A stretch of DNA of 36,189 bases, taken from assembly GCA_028683555.1 (NCBI GenBank), contig JAQUHN010000018.1, positions 1 through 36,189 on the forward strand. Reading direction: 5' to 3'. Each line of letters opens with the position of its first letter. Position 1 is the first letter of the stretch. Below are positions 24,860 to 33,809 of the stretch, in pieces. The position numbers and the translations under genes were made by a program. This stretch comes from Geobacteraceae bacterium. Its GTDB lineage: Bacteria > Desulfobacterota > Desulfuromonadia > Geobacterales > Geobacteraceae. A model generated the notes under the pieces. It saw only the letters and a program-made list of their open reading frames with translations. It was not told the DNA's origin and made no database searches.

Positions 24860-25117
24860 GGAGGTCCTTTCATGGCTGGTTCGGTCGGTTGGTGATCCAT
24901 TGTATGCCACATGGCAGCCTTCTTCAACTGTCATTCCAAAAACTGCCGGCGGAGGTATTTCCAGCCCGAATAGGGCCTGCGCAATTTTCTTCTGGAGAGA
25001 CGAGGCTGTTTTGTATAAAATGCCCGGACAGTACCTGGCAACAGGCTTGGCCAGTGGCAGTCCGTTGGCAATTATTTTTTTGGTGCCGACGATCATCTTT
25101 TCGGCTTTGGAGGAATT

Positions 25118-26545
25118 GTGAAGGCAGAAAAAGGGTGGTGCGATACTTCCCGCTCCTCGGTACAGCCGCCATTCCGTCAAGCATCTCCGGCCTTTCGTCC
25201 GTATCCGTCAAAATTGTTTGTCGAGCTCACCACGCACTGCAACCTCGCCTGCCCGATGTGTGTGAAGCAGTCGATGGGTAACGAGATACCGCAGGGCGAC
25301 ATGAGTCGGGATACTTTTCGTGCCCTGTCTCCCGCGTTCCCTTTTATCGACGCGTTGATTCTCAACGGCGTAGGCGAGTCTTTGCTCAATCCCGAACTGG
25401 AAGAGTTTGTCCGGATCGCACGGGCGGCCATGCCGTCGGAGAGCTGGATCGGTTTCCAGTCCAATGGCCTGCTGCTGGATGATTCGCGTGCTCTTTCGCT
25501 GGTCAGGGCCGGTCTTGACAGGATATGCCTTTCCCTCGATGCAGCCTGTCCCGATACGTTCCGGGCAATCCGTGAAGGTGGCGAGATAGATGACCTCCGG
25601 AAGGCCTTTGCCGCAGTGCGGTCGGCACGGCAAGCCTGTCCCGAATCCCGCCTTCAGCTTGGGGTTGAATTCGTGGTGATGCGTGATAATCTTCAGCAAC
25701 TGCCTGAAGTGCTTCGCTGGTCTGCTGCCCAGGGAGCTGACTTCGCCATTGTCAGCCACTTTCTGCCGTATGATTTCGACCACGTTTCCCAGGCGCTGTT
25801 CGACACCAATTCTGATCGTGCCGTGGAACTGTATCATGACTGGAAAAGACGGGCCGAAACGGCCGGGATCGACATCAGCCAGTATTTTTTTATCAATTTC
25901 TACAAGTTCTACCGAACGGACGAAGAACAACGGGTAGTGGATTTTGTCAAGGAAATGGTCGCCGACGCACGGGCCAAGGGCATGTTTTTTCACGTGAGAA
26001 ACCTGCTGGCTCGAGACGAGGCGCTGGCGGAAGAGGTGGCCCGGGTTTTTGCCGAGGCGCAAGCGGTTGCCGCTGAGCTGGGGCTCAGTCTGAAGCTGCC
26101 GGGACTTTCCCCCCGGGCAGAGCGCAACTGTGATTTCATCGCAGATGGGAGCGCCATGGTATCGTGGGATGGCGGTGTCCATCCCTGCTATTTTCTCTGG
26201 CATAGTTATCAGTGCCATTTTTCTTACTGGAGAAAATATGTGCCCGGCCTGGAGACGCCATGGGGTAGCAGTACGGCGCTCCACTTTACCTACTGGAAGA
26301 AGTCCGTGCAGGCGAAAGTGTTTGGCACCGTAGCGGACCGGGACATCCTCGATATCTGGAACGATCCGGTTTTTCTGTCGTTCCGTGAGGAGGTGCTCCT
26401 TGATGAGTATCCGTGCTGCTCCAACTGCAACCTGGTTCCCTGTGACCATCTCACGGCTGACCAATTCGAGAAGGACTGTTATGATACTTCTGTGCCCTGT
26501 GGCGACTGTTTCTGGGGTTTAGGGATTTACAACTGCCTGCAGTAA
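25118..26545 (+). CDS. Radical SAM/SPASM protein, putative metalloenzyme maturase type
   Basis: The GTG at 25118 follows GGAGGAATT at ideal spacing, giving 475 residues. The radical SAM core carries CNLACPMC (Cys41, Cys45, Cys48, the CxxxCxxC cluster motif) and NGVGESLLNPEL (the GGE-like SAM-binding strand). The C-terminus is a SPASM-type domain with GSAMVSWDGGVHPCYFLW and a dense set of cysteines (CCSNC, PCDH, DCYD, PCGDC, NCLQ), enough for two auxiliary [4Fe-4S] clusters. Geobacter genomes contain an rSAM/SPASM group described as putative metalloenzyme maturases, and this protein resembles it from memory. Such enzymes usually modify a peptide or protein. It is followed by a small zinc-ribbon protein 55 bases downstream. 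Confidence 0.85.
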   Translation: MKAEKGWCDTSRSSVQPPFRQASPAFRPYPSKLFVELTTHCNLACPMCVKQSMGNEIPQGDMSRDTFRALSPAFPFIDALILNGVGESLLNPELEEFVRIARAAMPSESWIGFQSNGLLLDDSRALSLVRAGLDRICLSLDAACPDTFRAIREGGEIDDLRKAFAAVRSARQACPESRLQLGVEFVVMRDNLQQLPEVLRWSAAQGADFAIVSHFLPYDFDHVSQALFDTNSDRAVELYHDWKRRAETAGIDISQYFFINFYKFYRTDEEQRVVDFVKEMVADARAKGMFFHVRNLLARDEALAEEVARVFAEAQAVAAELGLSLKLPGLSPRAERNCDFIADGSAMVSWDGGVHPCYFLWHSYQCHFSYWRKYVPGLETPWGSSTALHFTYWKKSVQAKVFGTVADRDILDIWNDPVFLSFREEVLLDEYPCCSNCNLVPCDHLTADQFEKDCYDTSVPCGDCFWGLGIYNCLQ

Positions 26546-26600
26546 TCATATGGCAGATTCAAGCTGGGTAAAATAAATTGGTACTCCAAGGAGTTTTTCC

Positions 26601-27005
26601 ATGTACGAGCTTTCCGACATGCATGAAAAATGCAGGCAGTGTGGTTTCGATTATGCGCGGATTGATACCGAGCGGTGGAATAATAACAGTGCTCGCCGTG
26701 TTATGTGTCCGGTCTGCGGTTGGACCAAGCATGAAGAGCATCAGTGGATACAAGAACAGCCGATGCTGCTGAAACGTAATGAAAGCCATGGCTTCGGGGC
26801 ATATCGCCTGGTGCCGCCCGGCGGCTATTCCGGATACAATGCCTTTCATTCCATACCTGACCCGGCTGTCGTCGAGCATATCAAGGAACTGCTGGAAACA
26901 AGGGGCTGGAAGGGATACCTGACGCTTTGGGATCTTACTGCGAATCGTGCCACGTTGGTGGCTGGGAGCCCGCTGCAGAAATTCGATCAGGCCGGTAACG
27001 GTTAG
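26601..27005 (+). CDS. Small zinc-ribbon protein of unknown function
   Basis: This 134-residue protein starts at an ATG preceded by AAGGAG. Two CxxC pairs, CRQCG (about 11-15) and CPVCG (about 36-40), form a probable zinc ribbon of about 30 residues. A conserved-looking middle follows (SHGFGAYRLVPPGGYSGYNAFHSIP), then an amphipathic segment HIKELLETRGWKGYLTLWD. I recognise no named family. It lies on the same strand as the radical SAM gene with a 55-base gap and no terminator, so co-transcription is likely. It could be a partner or even a substrate of the radical SAM enzyme, but nothing in the sequence decides this. Confidence 0.7.
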   Translation: MYELSDMHEKCRQCGFDYARIDTERWNNNSARRVMCPVCGWTKHEEHQWIQEQPMLLKRNESHGFGAYRLVPPGGYSGYNAFHSIPDPAVVEHIKELLETRGWKGYLTLWDLTANRATLVAGSPLQKFDQAGNG

Positions 27006-27219
27006 TGTCTGCTGCGGTTGGCTCACCGCATTGATTTTAAGGGATTTTTTCTGGCACGGCGACGCGGCGCAGGCATGGCCGGGTTATCTTGAGGAATTGC
27101 AAAGCAGTCGGGGGGCGAAAAGAACCGCACTTGCAAAGGAGCCTATTGACCGTACCGGCCGTTAGGCGCGGTTTGAAAGCTGCAACCCGGCTGGTGTGTT
27201 TGTCGAGAGAGGAGTAGTA

Positions 27220-27495
27220 ATGGTTCGTGAAGGAGACCTGGTCGCCATTTTCAACAGCATCCACCGGGTCATGAAGGCGGAAAAGGTTCTCAAGGAGCGT
27301 CGCATGGCTATCATGTTGATTCCGGTACCCCGTTCCCTGACGTCGGACTGCGGCCTTGCTATCCGCTATGCGGAGACGGATCGTGAATCGATTCTGGCTG
27401 TTCTGGCGGAGTCAGATCTTGTTCCCGAGCAGATCTACCGGTTCACTGCCGGTGAGTTCGTGCGTATAACGGATGATTTGCCGGTCGGTTCCTGA
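27220..27495 (+). CDS. DUF3343 (putative Se/S carrier-like) protein
   Basis: The start is ATG 27220, with GAGAGGAG 5 bases upstream, giving 91 residues. The sequence has the layout of DUF3343: a start strand (DLVAIFNSIHRVMKAEKVLKE), a middle strand IMLIPVPRSLTSDCGLAIRY with a conserved cysteine (Cys44) in the SDCGLA motif, and a short C-terminal helix. The family is proposed to carry persulfide or selenide on that cysteine. It lies 214 bases after the zinc-ribbon gene, possibly in the same transcript. A role in sulfur or selenium delivery to a metalloenzyme would match the radical SAM context, but this is inference. Confidence 0.82.
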   Translation: MVREGDLVAIFNSIHRVMKAEKVLKERRMAIMLIPVPRSLTSDCGLAIRYAETDRESILAVLAESDLVPEQIYRFTAGEFVRITDDLPVGS

Positions 27496-27607
27496 CTATC
27501 GGGCGGTTGTGCGGCATGTCCTGCCGGGGGTCGCACCGGGTTAAATTTCGTTCCGAGTGCAAAGGGAAGTTCCCGACGAATTGGTTGCTCATCGGTAGCC
27601 TTTTTCC

Positions 27608-27636
27608 TTGACATTGTGAATGATGTGCTATATAAC
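27608..27636 (+). promoter_or_regulatory. Sigma-70-type promoter upstream of the CAU tRNA
   Basis: A perfect TTGACA at 27608-27613 is separated by 17 bases from TATAAC at 27631-27636. It would start transcription near 27643, leaving a leader of about 140 bases before the tRNA. No other strong promoter is seen closer to the tRNA. Confidence 0.8.
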
Positions 27637-27782
27637 CAACAAGCGCATGTGGCTGTGGCTGAATTATGGCATATGGCCTGTTCTTTCAAAGTATCACGAA
27701 GTATCAAACCAAACAAAACTATGCCTCTTTGGTACGTCCGGAGAGGTATTTTTTACGGTACCTTTTCCAATACATGAAGTTT

Positions 27783-27859
27783 GGCGGTGTAGCTCAGCCG
27801 GTTAGAGCATACGGCTCATATCCGTAGTGTCCGGGGTTCAAGTCCCTGCACCGCCACCA
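27783..27859 (+). tRNA. tRNA with CAU anticodon (probably elongator Met; Ile2 possible)
   Basis: This is a complete 77-base cloverleaf: acceptor stem GGCGGTG/CACCGCC, discriminator A and encoded CCA (27857-27859), D arm GCTC/GAGC, anticodon stem TACGG/CCGTA with loop CTCATAT (anticodon CAT at 27817-27819), and T arm CGGGG/CCCTG. The paired G1-C72 excludes initiator tRNA. CAU tRNAs are either elongator Met or the Ile2 tRNA whose C34 is changed to lysidine by TilS. The next gene is tilS, so the identity matters. I lean to Met by general resemblance to delta-proteobacterial tRNA-Met, without proof. Confidence 0.96.
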
Positions 27860-27864
27860 TATTC

Positions 27865-27896
27865 CCCCTCTTTCCCAGGAAAGGAGGGGTTTTTTC
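27865..27896 (+). terminator. Rho-independent terminator after the tRNA
   Basis: CCCCTC-TTTCC pairs with GGAAAGGAGGGG (one bulge) around a CA loop and is followed by six T residues. It begins 5 bases after the tRNA CCA and separates the tRNA from tilS, although some read-through to tilS is possible. Confidence 0.88.
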
Positions 27897-27929
27897 GTTT
27901 CTGAGGTTTTTTGGTTGTAACGCGAAGAG

Positions 27930-29423
27930 GTGAGTGCGCCGTTTGATTTCTCAGCCGGCAGCGCGCTTTTGCGGGAGGACCACCTGCGTACGGATCCAGT
28001 ACTGAAAAAAGTTTCCGCAGCTATTCGGGAAAACCGACTGTTTCACCAAGGTGACACGGTGGTTGTCGCAGTTTCGGGCGGCGCCGATTCGGTGGCGCTG
28101 CTGGACATGCTCGCCTCGCTGACCGATTTGCGTCTCACGTTGGTGGTGGCACACCTGAATCATGACTTGCGCGGCACAGAATCGGATGCCGACGCCGCAT
28201 TTGTCGAGGAACTTGCCGCTCGCTACGGTCTTGCCGTTACGATGCGGCGGGTTTCCGTGGCGGAGTTCAGCCGGACGCGAAAGTTGTCCCTGGAGGAAGC
28301 CGGCAGAATCGCTCGCTATGAATGGTTCGATACGGTTGCCAGATCCTGTAACGCCCGGTCCGTGGCCTTGGGTCACCATGCGGATGACCAGGCCGAGACT
28401 TTTTTGCTGCGCCTTTTTCGGGGTTCCGGCACCACCGGCCTGGCAAGTATGCGTCCCCTGTCGTCCGAAAGATACGTCCGGCCGTTGTTGACGCTGACGC
28501 GGGAAGAAATTCTCGACTATCTGGCAAGGCGTGGGCTTTCCTGCCGTCATGACAGCAGCAATGATGATACCGCTTTTCTCCGGAACCGCATTCGCCACGA
28601 GTGTCTGCCGTATCTGAAATCCTTTAATCCGGCCATTACCGAGCGATTGACATGTGCTGCGGAGATTCTCGCCGCGGACGAATTGGTTCTGGAGCGGCTC
28701 ACCGATCAGCTTTTTTGCCGCGTTTCCCATGCCGATTCCGGGGGGGTTGTTCTCCAACTGAAAGAGCTGCGAGCAGATCTTGCCGGCGTGCGTTTCCGCC
28801 TGTACCGCCGGGCGCTCCATGTTCTGCAGGGCAATCTGGCCCGCATTTCTGCGTCTCACTTGAAACATATTGACCAATTGGTGCATTCCTGCCGAACCCA
28901 AGCGGAGCTGTCCCTGCCGGGCGGGGTCACGGTGTTGCGCTGTTACGAGACACTCCATTTTCTGCCGGCGAAAGAAGCGCCCGGCAACGAAACCTGGGAG
29001 ATCGTGATCGAGGGTCCCGGACGCTATGTACTTCCCGATGGCCAGGCTGTTTCGGTACGCCTGACCGCACCACCGGTAAGCTTTGACGGACTGCCGCCGT
29101 TCCGGGCATTCTTTGATCCGGGTAAAGCACCGTTTCCCTGGATGGTGCGGACCTTTCGTCCCGGGGACCGCTTTCAACCGTTCGGCATGTCCGGAACCAG
29201 GAAGGTGAAGGATTTCTTTATTGACCGCAAGATCCCCTTGCCGGTGCGAAAGCTGGTACCGCTATTTTTTTCCGGTGCCGAGCTCATCTGGGTCGCCGGC
29301 CTCCGGGTCGCGGAGTCAGGGCGCATTTTTCCGGGAACCCGTGAGGTTGCGGAGGTTGAAATTCCCGAAATTACACCTTATATTGCTTGTAAAACAGCAG
29401 ACCCTATGGTATTTCATCAATAG
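27930..29423 (+). CDS. tilS: tRNA(Ile)-lysidine synthetase
   Basis: This 497-residue enzyme uses ATP and lysine to convert C34 of tRNA-Ile2(CAU) to lysidine, changing both decoding and charging from Met to Ile. It has the PP-loop SGGADS (49-54), AHLNHDLRG, LGHHADDQAETFLLRLFRGSGTTGLA, RNRIRHECLPYL, and a complete C-terminal TilS domain (VRTFRPGDRFQPFGMSGTRKVKDFFIDRKIP). The start is uncertain: GTG 27930 has only a close AAGAGG, and the conserved protein begins near residue 24. The neighbouring CAU tRNA could be its substrate or the look-alike it must avoid. It begins the housekeeping run that continues to pdxJ. Confidence 0.94.
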   Translation: MSAPFDFSAGSALLREDHLRTDPVLKKVSAAIRENRLFHQGDTVVVAVSGGADSVALLDMLASLTDLRLTLVVAHLNHDLRGTESDADAAFVEELAARYGLAVTMRRVSVAEFSRTRKLSLEEAGRIARYEWFDTVARSCNARSVALGHHADDQAETFLLRLFRGSGTTGLASMRPLSSERYVRPLLTLTREEILDYLARRGLSCRHDSSNDDTAFLRNRIRHECLPYLKSFNPAITERLTCAAEILAADELVLERLTDQLFCRVSHADSGGVVLQLKELRADLAGVRFRLYRRALHVLQGNLARISASHLKHIDQLVHSCRTQAELSLPGGVTVLRCYETLHFLPAKEAPGNETWEIVIEGPGRYVLPDGQAVSVRLTAPPVSFDGLPPFRAFFDPGKAPFPWMVRTFRPGDRFQPFGMSGTRKVKDFFIDRKIPLPVRKLVPLFFSGAELIWVAGLRVAESGRIFPGTREVAEVEIPEITPYIACKTADPMVFHQ

Positions 29424-29508
29424 TATCATATGTGTTCTGCCTTTCCGTGCGCCCAGCATGCGGCGCACTTCTTGATGATTTTTCTTAGCCAGTTAGTTGA
29501 TTTCCATC

Positions 29509-29672
29509 GGAAACGGGTCTTTTTTGCCCTGGCTGTGTCAATCATCGGCCTCGACGGTGCGACGTACCCAAATTCGTTCCCGTATAACCTGCCGATTTAC
29601 TGCCATGAAAGAAACTCTCCGCTGCCGTTTTGGAAATCTTCTGTATCACATCCGGACTTTCCGGATGGAATC
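29509..29672 (+). repeat. Dispersed repeat, copy 2 (ftsH leader)
   Basis: About 164 bp, matching copy 1 at the left end (GGAAACGGGTCTTTTTTGCC, then CTGGCTGTGTCA), in the middle (GTGCGACGTACCC, right palindrome arm lost; GATTT-CT-GCCA-GA-AAA-CTC) and at the right end (CATCCGGACTTTCCGGATGG). The whole element is diverged but colinear. TTTCCATCGGAAA forms a small palindrome at its left edge (29501-29513). It ends 17 bases before the ftsH start codon and so forms the untranslated leader of ftsH. Confidence 0.75.
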
Positions 29673-29689
29673 AGTTACCGGGGGTACCT

Positions 29690-31525
29690 TTGAATCAATT
29701 TCATAAAAATCTTGCACTGTGGCTTGTCATCGTCCTGATGATGATCCTTGTCTTCAATCTTTTCAATAAATCCCAAACGGGCCAGGAAAAGACGAATTAT
29801 ACTGAATTCATCGCTGCTCTTGATGCGGGGAAGGTTTCGACCGTCACGCTGCGTGGTAACGAAATCATCGGTAAGTATACCAGCGGCAAGGACTTCAAGA
29901 CCTATAAACCCGAAGACCCGCAGTTGACCCAGAAGCTGCTGGAAAAGAAGATACCGGTTACGGCCGAGCCGGCGGAAGACAAGGTACCCTGGTTTTCCAT
30001 GCTGCTGTCCTGGTTTCCGCTGATTCTCCTGGTTGCCGTCTGGATTTTCTTCATGCGCCAGATGCAGTCCGGCGGCGGCAAGGCAATGGCGTTCGGCAAG
30101 AGCCGGGCAAAACTGTTGACCGAGGCCCAGGGAAAGATAACCTTCGAGGATGTGGCTGGTGTGGATGAGGCCAAGGAAGAGCTTGCCGAGATCATTTCTT
30201 TCCTGAAAGATCCGAAAAAGTTTACCAAGCTTGGCGGAAGATTGCCGAAAGGGGTGCTGCTGGTCGGCCCTCCGGGCACCGGCAAGACTCTGCTCGCCCG
30301 TGCCATAGCCGGCGAAGCGGGGGTTCCGTTTTTCTCCATTTCCGGTTCGGATTTCGTTGAAATGTTTGTCGGTGTCGGTGCGAGCCGGGTACGCGACCTG
30401 TTCGTTCAAGGGAAAAAGAATGCCCCCTGCATTATCTTCATCGATGAAATAGACGCTGTCGGACGGCATCGCGGTGCGGGTCTCGGCGGCGGTCATGACG
30501 AGCGGGAGCAGACCCTCAACCAGCTTCTGGTGGAAATGGACGGTTTCGAGTCCAACGAAGGCGTTATCCTCATCCCCGCCACCAACAGGCCTGACGTGCT
30601 CGACCCGGCGCTGCTCCGGCCGGGGCGTTTCGACCGCCAGGTTGTGGTGCCGAGGCCGGACGTCAAGGGTCGCGAAGAGATTCTCAAGGTCCACTCGCGC
30701 AAAACGCCCCTCTCTCCCGGTGTCGATATGTCGGTCATTGCTCGCGGAACGCCGGGATTCTCCGGGGCCGATCTTGCCAATGTCGTTAATGAAGCCGCAC
30801 TGCTTGCCGCGCGCAAGGACCGTAACTTCGTCGAGATGCAGGACCTGGATGACGCCAAGGACAAGGTCCTGATGGGTGTCGAGCGCCGCAGCATGGTCAT
30901 TTCCGAGGAGGAGAAGAAGAATACCGCCTACCATGAGGCCGGACATACCCTGGTGGCGAAACTCATTCCCGGCACCGATCCGGTACACAAGGTTTCCATC
31001 ATTCCCCGTGGCAGGGCGCTTGGCATAACAATGCAGCTGCCCACCGAGGACAAACACTCCTACAACAAGGAAACCCTGCTGAACAGGATTGCGGTTCTCA
31101 TGGGTGGTCGTGCCGCTGAAGAGCTCGTCTTCCACACCATGACCACCGGTGCCGGTAACGATATCGAGCATGCCACCGAGATCGCCAGGAAAATGATCTG
31201 CGAATGGGGCATGAGCGACCGTCTCGGTCCGGTTTCCTTCGGCAAAAAGGATGAGCAGATTTTCCTCGGTCGCGAGATGGCATCGATGAAAAACTACAGC
31301 GAGGCAACCGCGGTCGAGATCGATGAAGAAATCAGACGGATTGTGGAAGATAACTACAGTCGTGCCCGGACTCTACTTACCGACAATATCGATGTTCTCC
31401 ACAAGCTGTCTCGAGCACTTATCGAGAAGGAAAATCTGAACGGCGCCGATGTGGACGTGATCATCGGCCGCGAAGCCGTTGCGACTCCTACTCCGGTTGA
31501 ATCCGGAGATTCGCCGGCGGTGTGA
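29690..31525 (+). CDS. ftsH: ATP-dependent zinc metalloprotease FtsH
   Basis: I choose TTG 29690 (611 residues), because the protein then starts [15 protein letters not shown] (N-terminal Leu read as Met), like other Geobacter FtsH proteins; a longer frame from 29630 would be encoded by the repeat element. Two membrane helices (about 9-26 and 107-122) flank a periplasmic domain. The AAA+ domain has Walker A GPPGTGKT (193-200), Walker [12 protein letters not shown], and the second region of homology [25 protein letters not shown] (415-419) is the zinc protease site. FtsH degrades misassembled membrane proteins and short-lived regulators. The unusual TTG start and the repeat-derived leader suggest translational control. 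The stop overlaps folP as GTGA. Confidence 0.97.
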   Translation: MNQFHKNLALWLVIVLMMILVFNLFNKSQTGQEKTNYTEFIAALDAGKVSTVTLRGNEIIGKYTSGKDFKTYKPEDPQLTQKLLEKKIPVTAEPAEDKVPWFSMLLSWFPLILLVAVWIFFMRQMQSGGGKAMAFGKSRAKLLTEAQGKITFEDVAGVDEAKEELAEIISFLKDPKKFTKLGGRLPKGVLLVGPPGTGKTLLARAIAGEAGVPFFSISGSDFVEMFVGVGASRVRDLFVQGKKNAPCIIFIDEIDAVGRHRGAGLGGGHDEREQTLNQLLVEMDGFESNEGVILIPATNRPDVLDPALLRPGRFDRQVVVPRPDVKGREEILKVHSRKTPLSPGVDMSVIARGTPGFSGADLANVVNEAALLAARKDRNFVEMQDLDDAKDKVLMGVERRSMVISEEEKKNTAYHEAGHTLVAKLIPGTDPVHKVSIIPRGRALGITMQLPTEDKHSYNKETLLNRIAVLMGGRAAEELVFHTMTTGAGNDIEHATEIARKMICEWGMSDRLGPVSFGKKDEQIFLGREMASMKNYSEATAVEIDEEIRRIVEDNYSRARTLLTDNIDVLHKLSRALIEKENLNGADVDVIIGREAVATPTPVESGDSPAV

Positions 31526-32439
31526 TTCCGCCGGTCGGGATTATGAGGCATACCGTGATGCCTGATACCTCAGGAGTTGGCGCGCAAAGCGCTTCCCCCA
31601 TCTGGAAGGTTGGGGAGCGGACGTTGGAGTTTACGCACCGTCCCCATATCATGGGGATTCTCAACGTAACGCCGGACTCCTTTTCAGACGGCTCGTTGTT
31701 TCTCGACCCCGAAAGGGCGGTGGAGCGTGCCCTGGAGATGGAGGAGGCGGGCGCCGACAGTATCGATATCGGCGGTGAAAGCACTCGTCCCTTTGCTCCT
31801 GCGGTTGCCGAGGATCAGGAGTTGCAGAGAGTGATTCCGGTCATTGAAAGGCTTGCCGGCCGTCTCCGTGTGCCGATCTCCATTGATACCTACAAGGCGT
31901 CCGTGGCAAGGGAAGCCATTCGTGCCGGAGCTGAAATTGTCAATGATATCAGCGGCGGCACCTTCGATCCCCGTATGCTCGATGTGGTGGCAGCTTCAAC
32001 CGCCGGTCTGGTTGTCATGCATACCCGGGGAAAGCCGACCGAGATGCAACGGAATACGTCCTATGCCGCGATCATTCCTGAGATTATCCAGTTCTTGCGT
32101 GAGCGACTGTCCGCGGCGGGGTCACGGGGTATTGCCCCTGAGCGGATCGTGGTGGATCCCGGTATCGGCTTTGGCAAGAGCCTTCAGGGCAACCTAGAAA
32201 TACTCCGGAACCTGGAGCAGCTTGCCGTACTCGATCGCCCCATTCTTATCGGCACATCGCGCAAGACGTTCATCGGTACGATACTTGGTCGCGAGGTGGA
32301 AGACAGGGCCTTCGGCACAGCGGCTACGATAGCGTTGGCCGTTGCCAACGGTGCTTCCATCCTCAGGGTGCATGACGTCCGGTCCATGCGCGACGCGGCG
32401 ATTATGGCCCATGCCGTGATACGGCCTCCGGCAGAATAA
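31522..32439 (+). CDS. folP: Dihydropteroate synthase
   Basis: This enzyme condenses dihydropterin pyrophosphate with p-aminobenzoate in folate synthesis. From GTG 31522, which overlaps the ftsH stop, it has 305 residues; ATG 31543 or 31558 are possible starts because the conserved part begins near residue 28. Signatures are [16 protein letters not shown] (pterin loop), [44 protein letters not shown] and [11 protein letters not shown]. All expected motifs are present, and TSRKTFIG carries the sulfonamide/PABA-site Ser-Arg-Lys. Close coupling to ftsH and the order ftsH-folP-cdaA-cdaR-glmM are conserved in many bacteria. Confidence 0.96.
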   Translation: MIPPVGIMRHTVMPDTSGVGAQSASPIWKVGERTLEFTHRPHIMGILNVTPDSFSDGSLFLDPERAVERALEMEEAGADSIDIGGESTRPFAPAVAEDQELQRVIPVIERLAGRLRVPISIDTYKASVAREAIRAGAEIVNDISGGTFDPRMLDVVAASTAGLVVMHTRGKPTEMQRNTSYAAIIPEIIQFLRERLSAAGSRGIAPERIVVDPGIGFGKSLQGNLEILRNLEQLAVLDRPILIGTSRKTFIGTILGREVEDRAFGTAATIALAVANGASILRVHDVRSMRDAAIMAHAVIRPPAE

Positions 32440-32646
32440 CCGTTCCCGCCGGCATCACCTGTTCCCATCCTGTCTTATTCGACTTCTGCCAGGCTGCTGA
32501 AAATCGTCATGAGTAAGGCCGGATGCTCGATGCACGGAGTGTAACCGCTCTGGATTGGCGGGGGAATTTGGCATTGCCGGATAGTGCCGCCGGTTCTCTC
32601 TAATATTTTTTTCATAGCCTGTTAAGACCTATTGGTGGACGTGATG

Positions 32647-33414
32647 ATGACCCCCCTGGGACATGTAGCCTGGCTTGACCTCGTCGACATCCTGCTTGTC
32701 GCGTTCATCCTCTACCAGATCATTCTGCTCATTAAAGGGACGATCGCTGTCCGCCTGCTGGTCGGTCTGACCGGCCTTTTCCTTTTTTACTTTTTTTCCC
32801 AGTTGTTCGGCTTGCAGACACTGTACTGGATTCTGGACAGTTTTTTCGGCGCCATTCTCCTCGTCCTGGTGGTAATTTTCCAGCATGATATTCGTCGAGC
32901 CCTGTCCTCCATGGGGAGGGGGTCGTTTGTCAGGGAGCGGGAAGAGGGAGGTTCCGAGCTTGTGGAGGAACTGGTCACGGCAACGGATGTGCTGTCGAAG
33001 AAGAAAGTCGGCGCCTTGATTGTCGTTGAACGGGAAATCGAAGTGGAGAACCATCTGGAAGTAGGCACCCAGATTGATGCCAAGGTTACCAGCGAACTTA
33101 TTACCTCGATTTTTCTTCCCTACTCTCCGATCCATGACGGCGCGGTAATAATCGAGAAAGAAAAATTGACCAAGGCCGGTTGTTTCCTGCCGCTTTCCCG
33201 CAACCCTGAACTGAGCAAGGCGCTTGGGACACGTCATCGGGCGGCAATAGGCCTCACGGAGATTACGGATGCCGTGGTGCTCGTTGTTTCGGAGGAAACC
33301 GGAGCGGTTTCGCTGGCCTGCGATGGAAAAATAACGCGGGACATTGATCAAAACACGTTGCGCAAGATGCTGAAGAAGCTGATCCATCTCAAGCAGCGCA
33401 GGTGGTTCCGATGA
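32647..33414 (+). CDS. cdaA: Diadenylate cyclase CdaA
   Basis: I prefer ATG 32647, 7 bases after GGTGGA, giving 255 residues; TTG 32632, GTG 32635 and ATG 32644 are in-frame alternatives. Three membrane helices (about 12-80) precede a DisA_N/DAC domain with the catalytic DGA (164-166, in SPIHDGAVII) and RHR (196-198, in LGTRHRAAIG) motifs. The enzyme makes cyclic di-AMP from two ATP at the inner membrane face. It overlaps the cdaR gene as ATGA. The cdaA-cdaR-glmM order is a known conserved module in which CdaR and GlmM modulate the cyclase. The 207-base gap after folP contains no obvious terminator. Confidence 0.94.
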   Translation: MTPLGHVAWLDLVDILLVAFILYQIILLIKGTIAVRLLVGLTGLFLFYFFSQLFGLQTLYWILDSFFGAILLVLVVIFQHDIRRALSSMGRGSFVREREEGGSELVEELVTATDVLSKKKVGALIVVEREIEVENHLEVGTQIDAKVTSELITSIFLPYSPIHDGAVIIEKEKLTKAGCFLPLSRNPELSKALGTRHRAAIGLTEITDAVVLVVSEETGAVSLACDGKITRDIDQNTLRKMLKKLIHLKQRRWFR

Positions 33415-33809
33415 TACACTGGCAGGTGCTGGGCAAAAACCTCTCCCTGAAACTTCTTGCGCTGACACTGGCGGTTGCGCTCTGGATGCTGGCGACCGGT
33501 GCGAAAGACGCGAAGCGGGATATTTCCGTACCCCTGTTGTTGCAGAACCTGCCCGCCGGACTTTCCATAGCCGGCCCGCTGCCCGGTGCGATCGACGTTA
33601 CGATCGCCGGACCGAAGATCCGCTTGCTGGGTCTTCGATCCGAGGAACTGTCCCTTTCGCTGGATTTGAGTAATCTCCGTGCCGGGACCGTAACTTTCAG
33701 CGGGATGGAAAAGCGTCTCCGGTTGCCGCCGGGGATCACCGTGATGCGGGTATTTCCCTCCGTCATCGAGGTGAAGCTGGTTCGCGCTCCGCGGCAGGGA
33801 AATAAATGA
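33411..33809 (+). CDS. cdaR: CdaR/YbbR-domain protein, single-repeat form
   Basis: ATG 33411 overlaps the cdaA stop (ATGA), giving 132 residues. One N-terminal membrane helix (NLSLKLLALTLAVALWMLATG, about 10-30) is followed by a single YbbR domain: ISVPLLLQNLPAGL, VTIAGPKIRLLGL, LSLSLDLSNLRAGTVTF and VMRVFPSVIEVKL. Firmicute CdaR proteins have three or four YbbR repeats, so this is a short form. The known role of the family is to bind CdaA in the membrane and tune c-di-AMP production. Overlap with cdaA supports complex formation. Confidence 0.88.
   Translation: MIHWQVLGKNLSLKLLALTLAVALWMLATGAKDAKRDISVPLLLQNLPAGLSIAGPLPGAIDVTIAGPKIRLLGLRSEELSLSLDLSNLRAGTVTFSGMEKRLRLPPGITVMRVFPSVIEVKLVRAPRQGNK

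Noticed and set aside
25035-25056. TGGCAAC-AGGC-TTGG before the radical SAM gene as a sigma-54 promoter
   Set aside because: The -24 GG is present, but the invariant GC at -12 is GG.
25208-26464. Long open frame (over 400 codons) on the minus strand inside the radical SAM gene
   Set aside because: It is antisense to a gene with clear family motifs, has no ribosome site and encodes no recognisable protein.
27643-27782. Small protein in the tRNA leader
   Set aside because: The short plus-strand frame there has no ribosome site, no family resemblance, and runs into the tRNA.
29675-31171. Open frame of nearly 500 codons on the minus strand inside ftsH
   Set aside because: It mirrors the codon pattern of ftsH on the opposite strand and has no protein family character.
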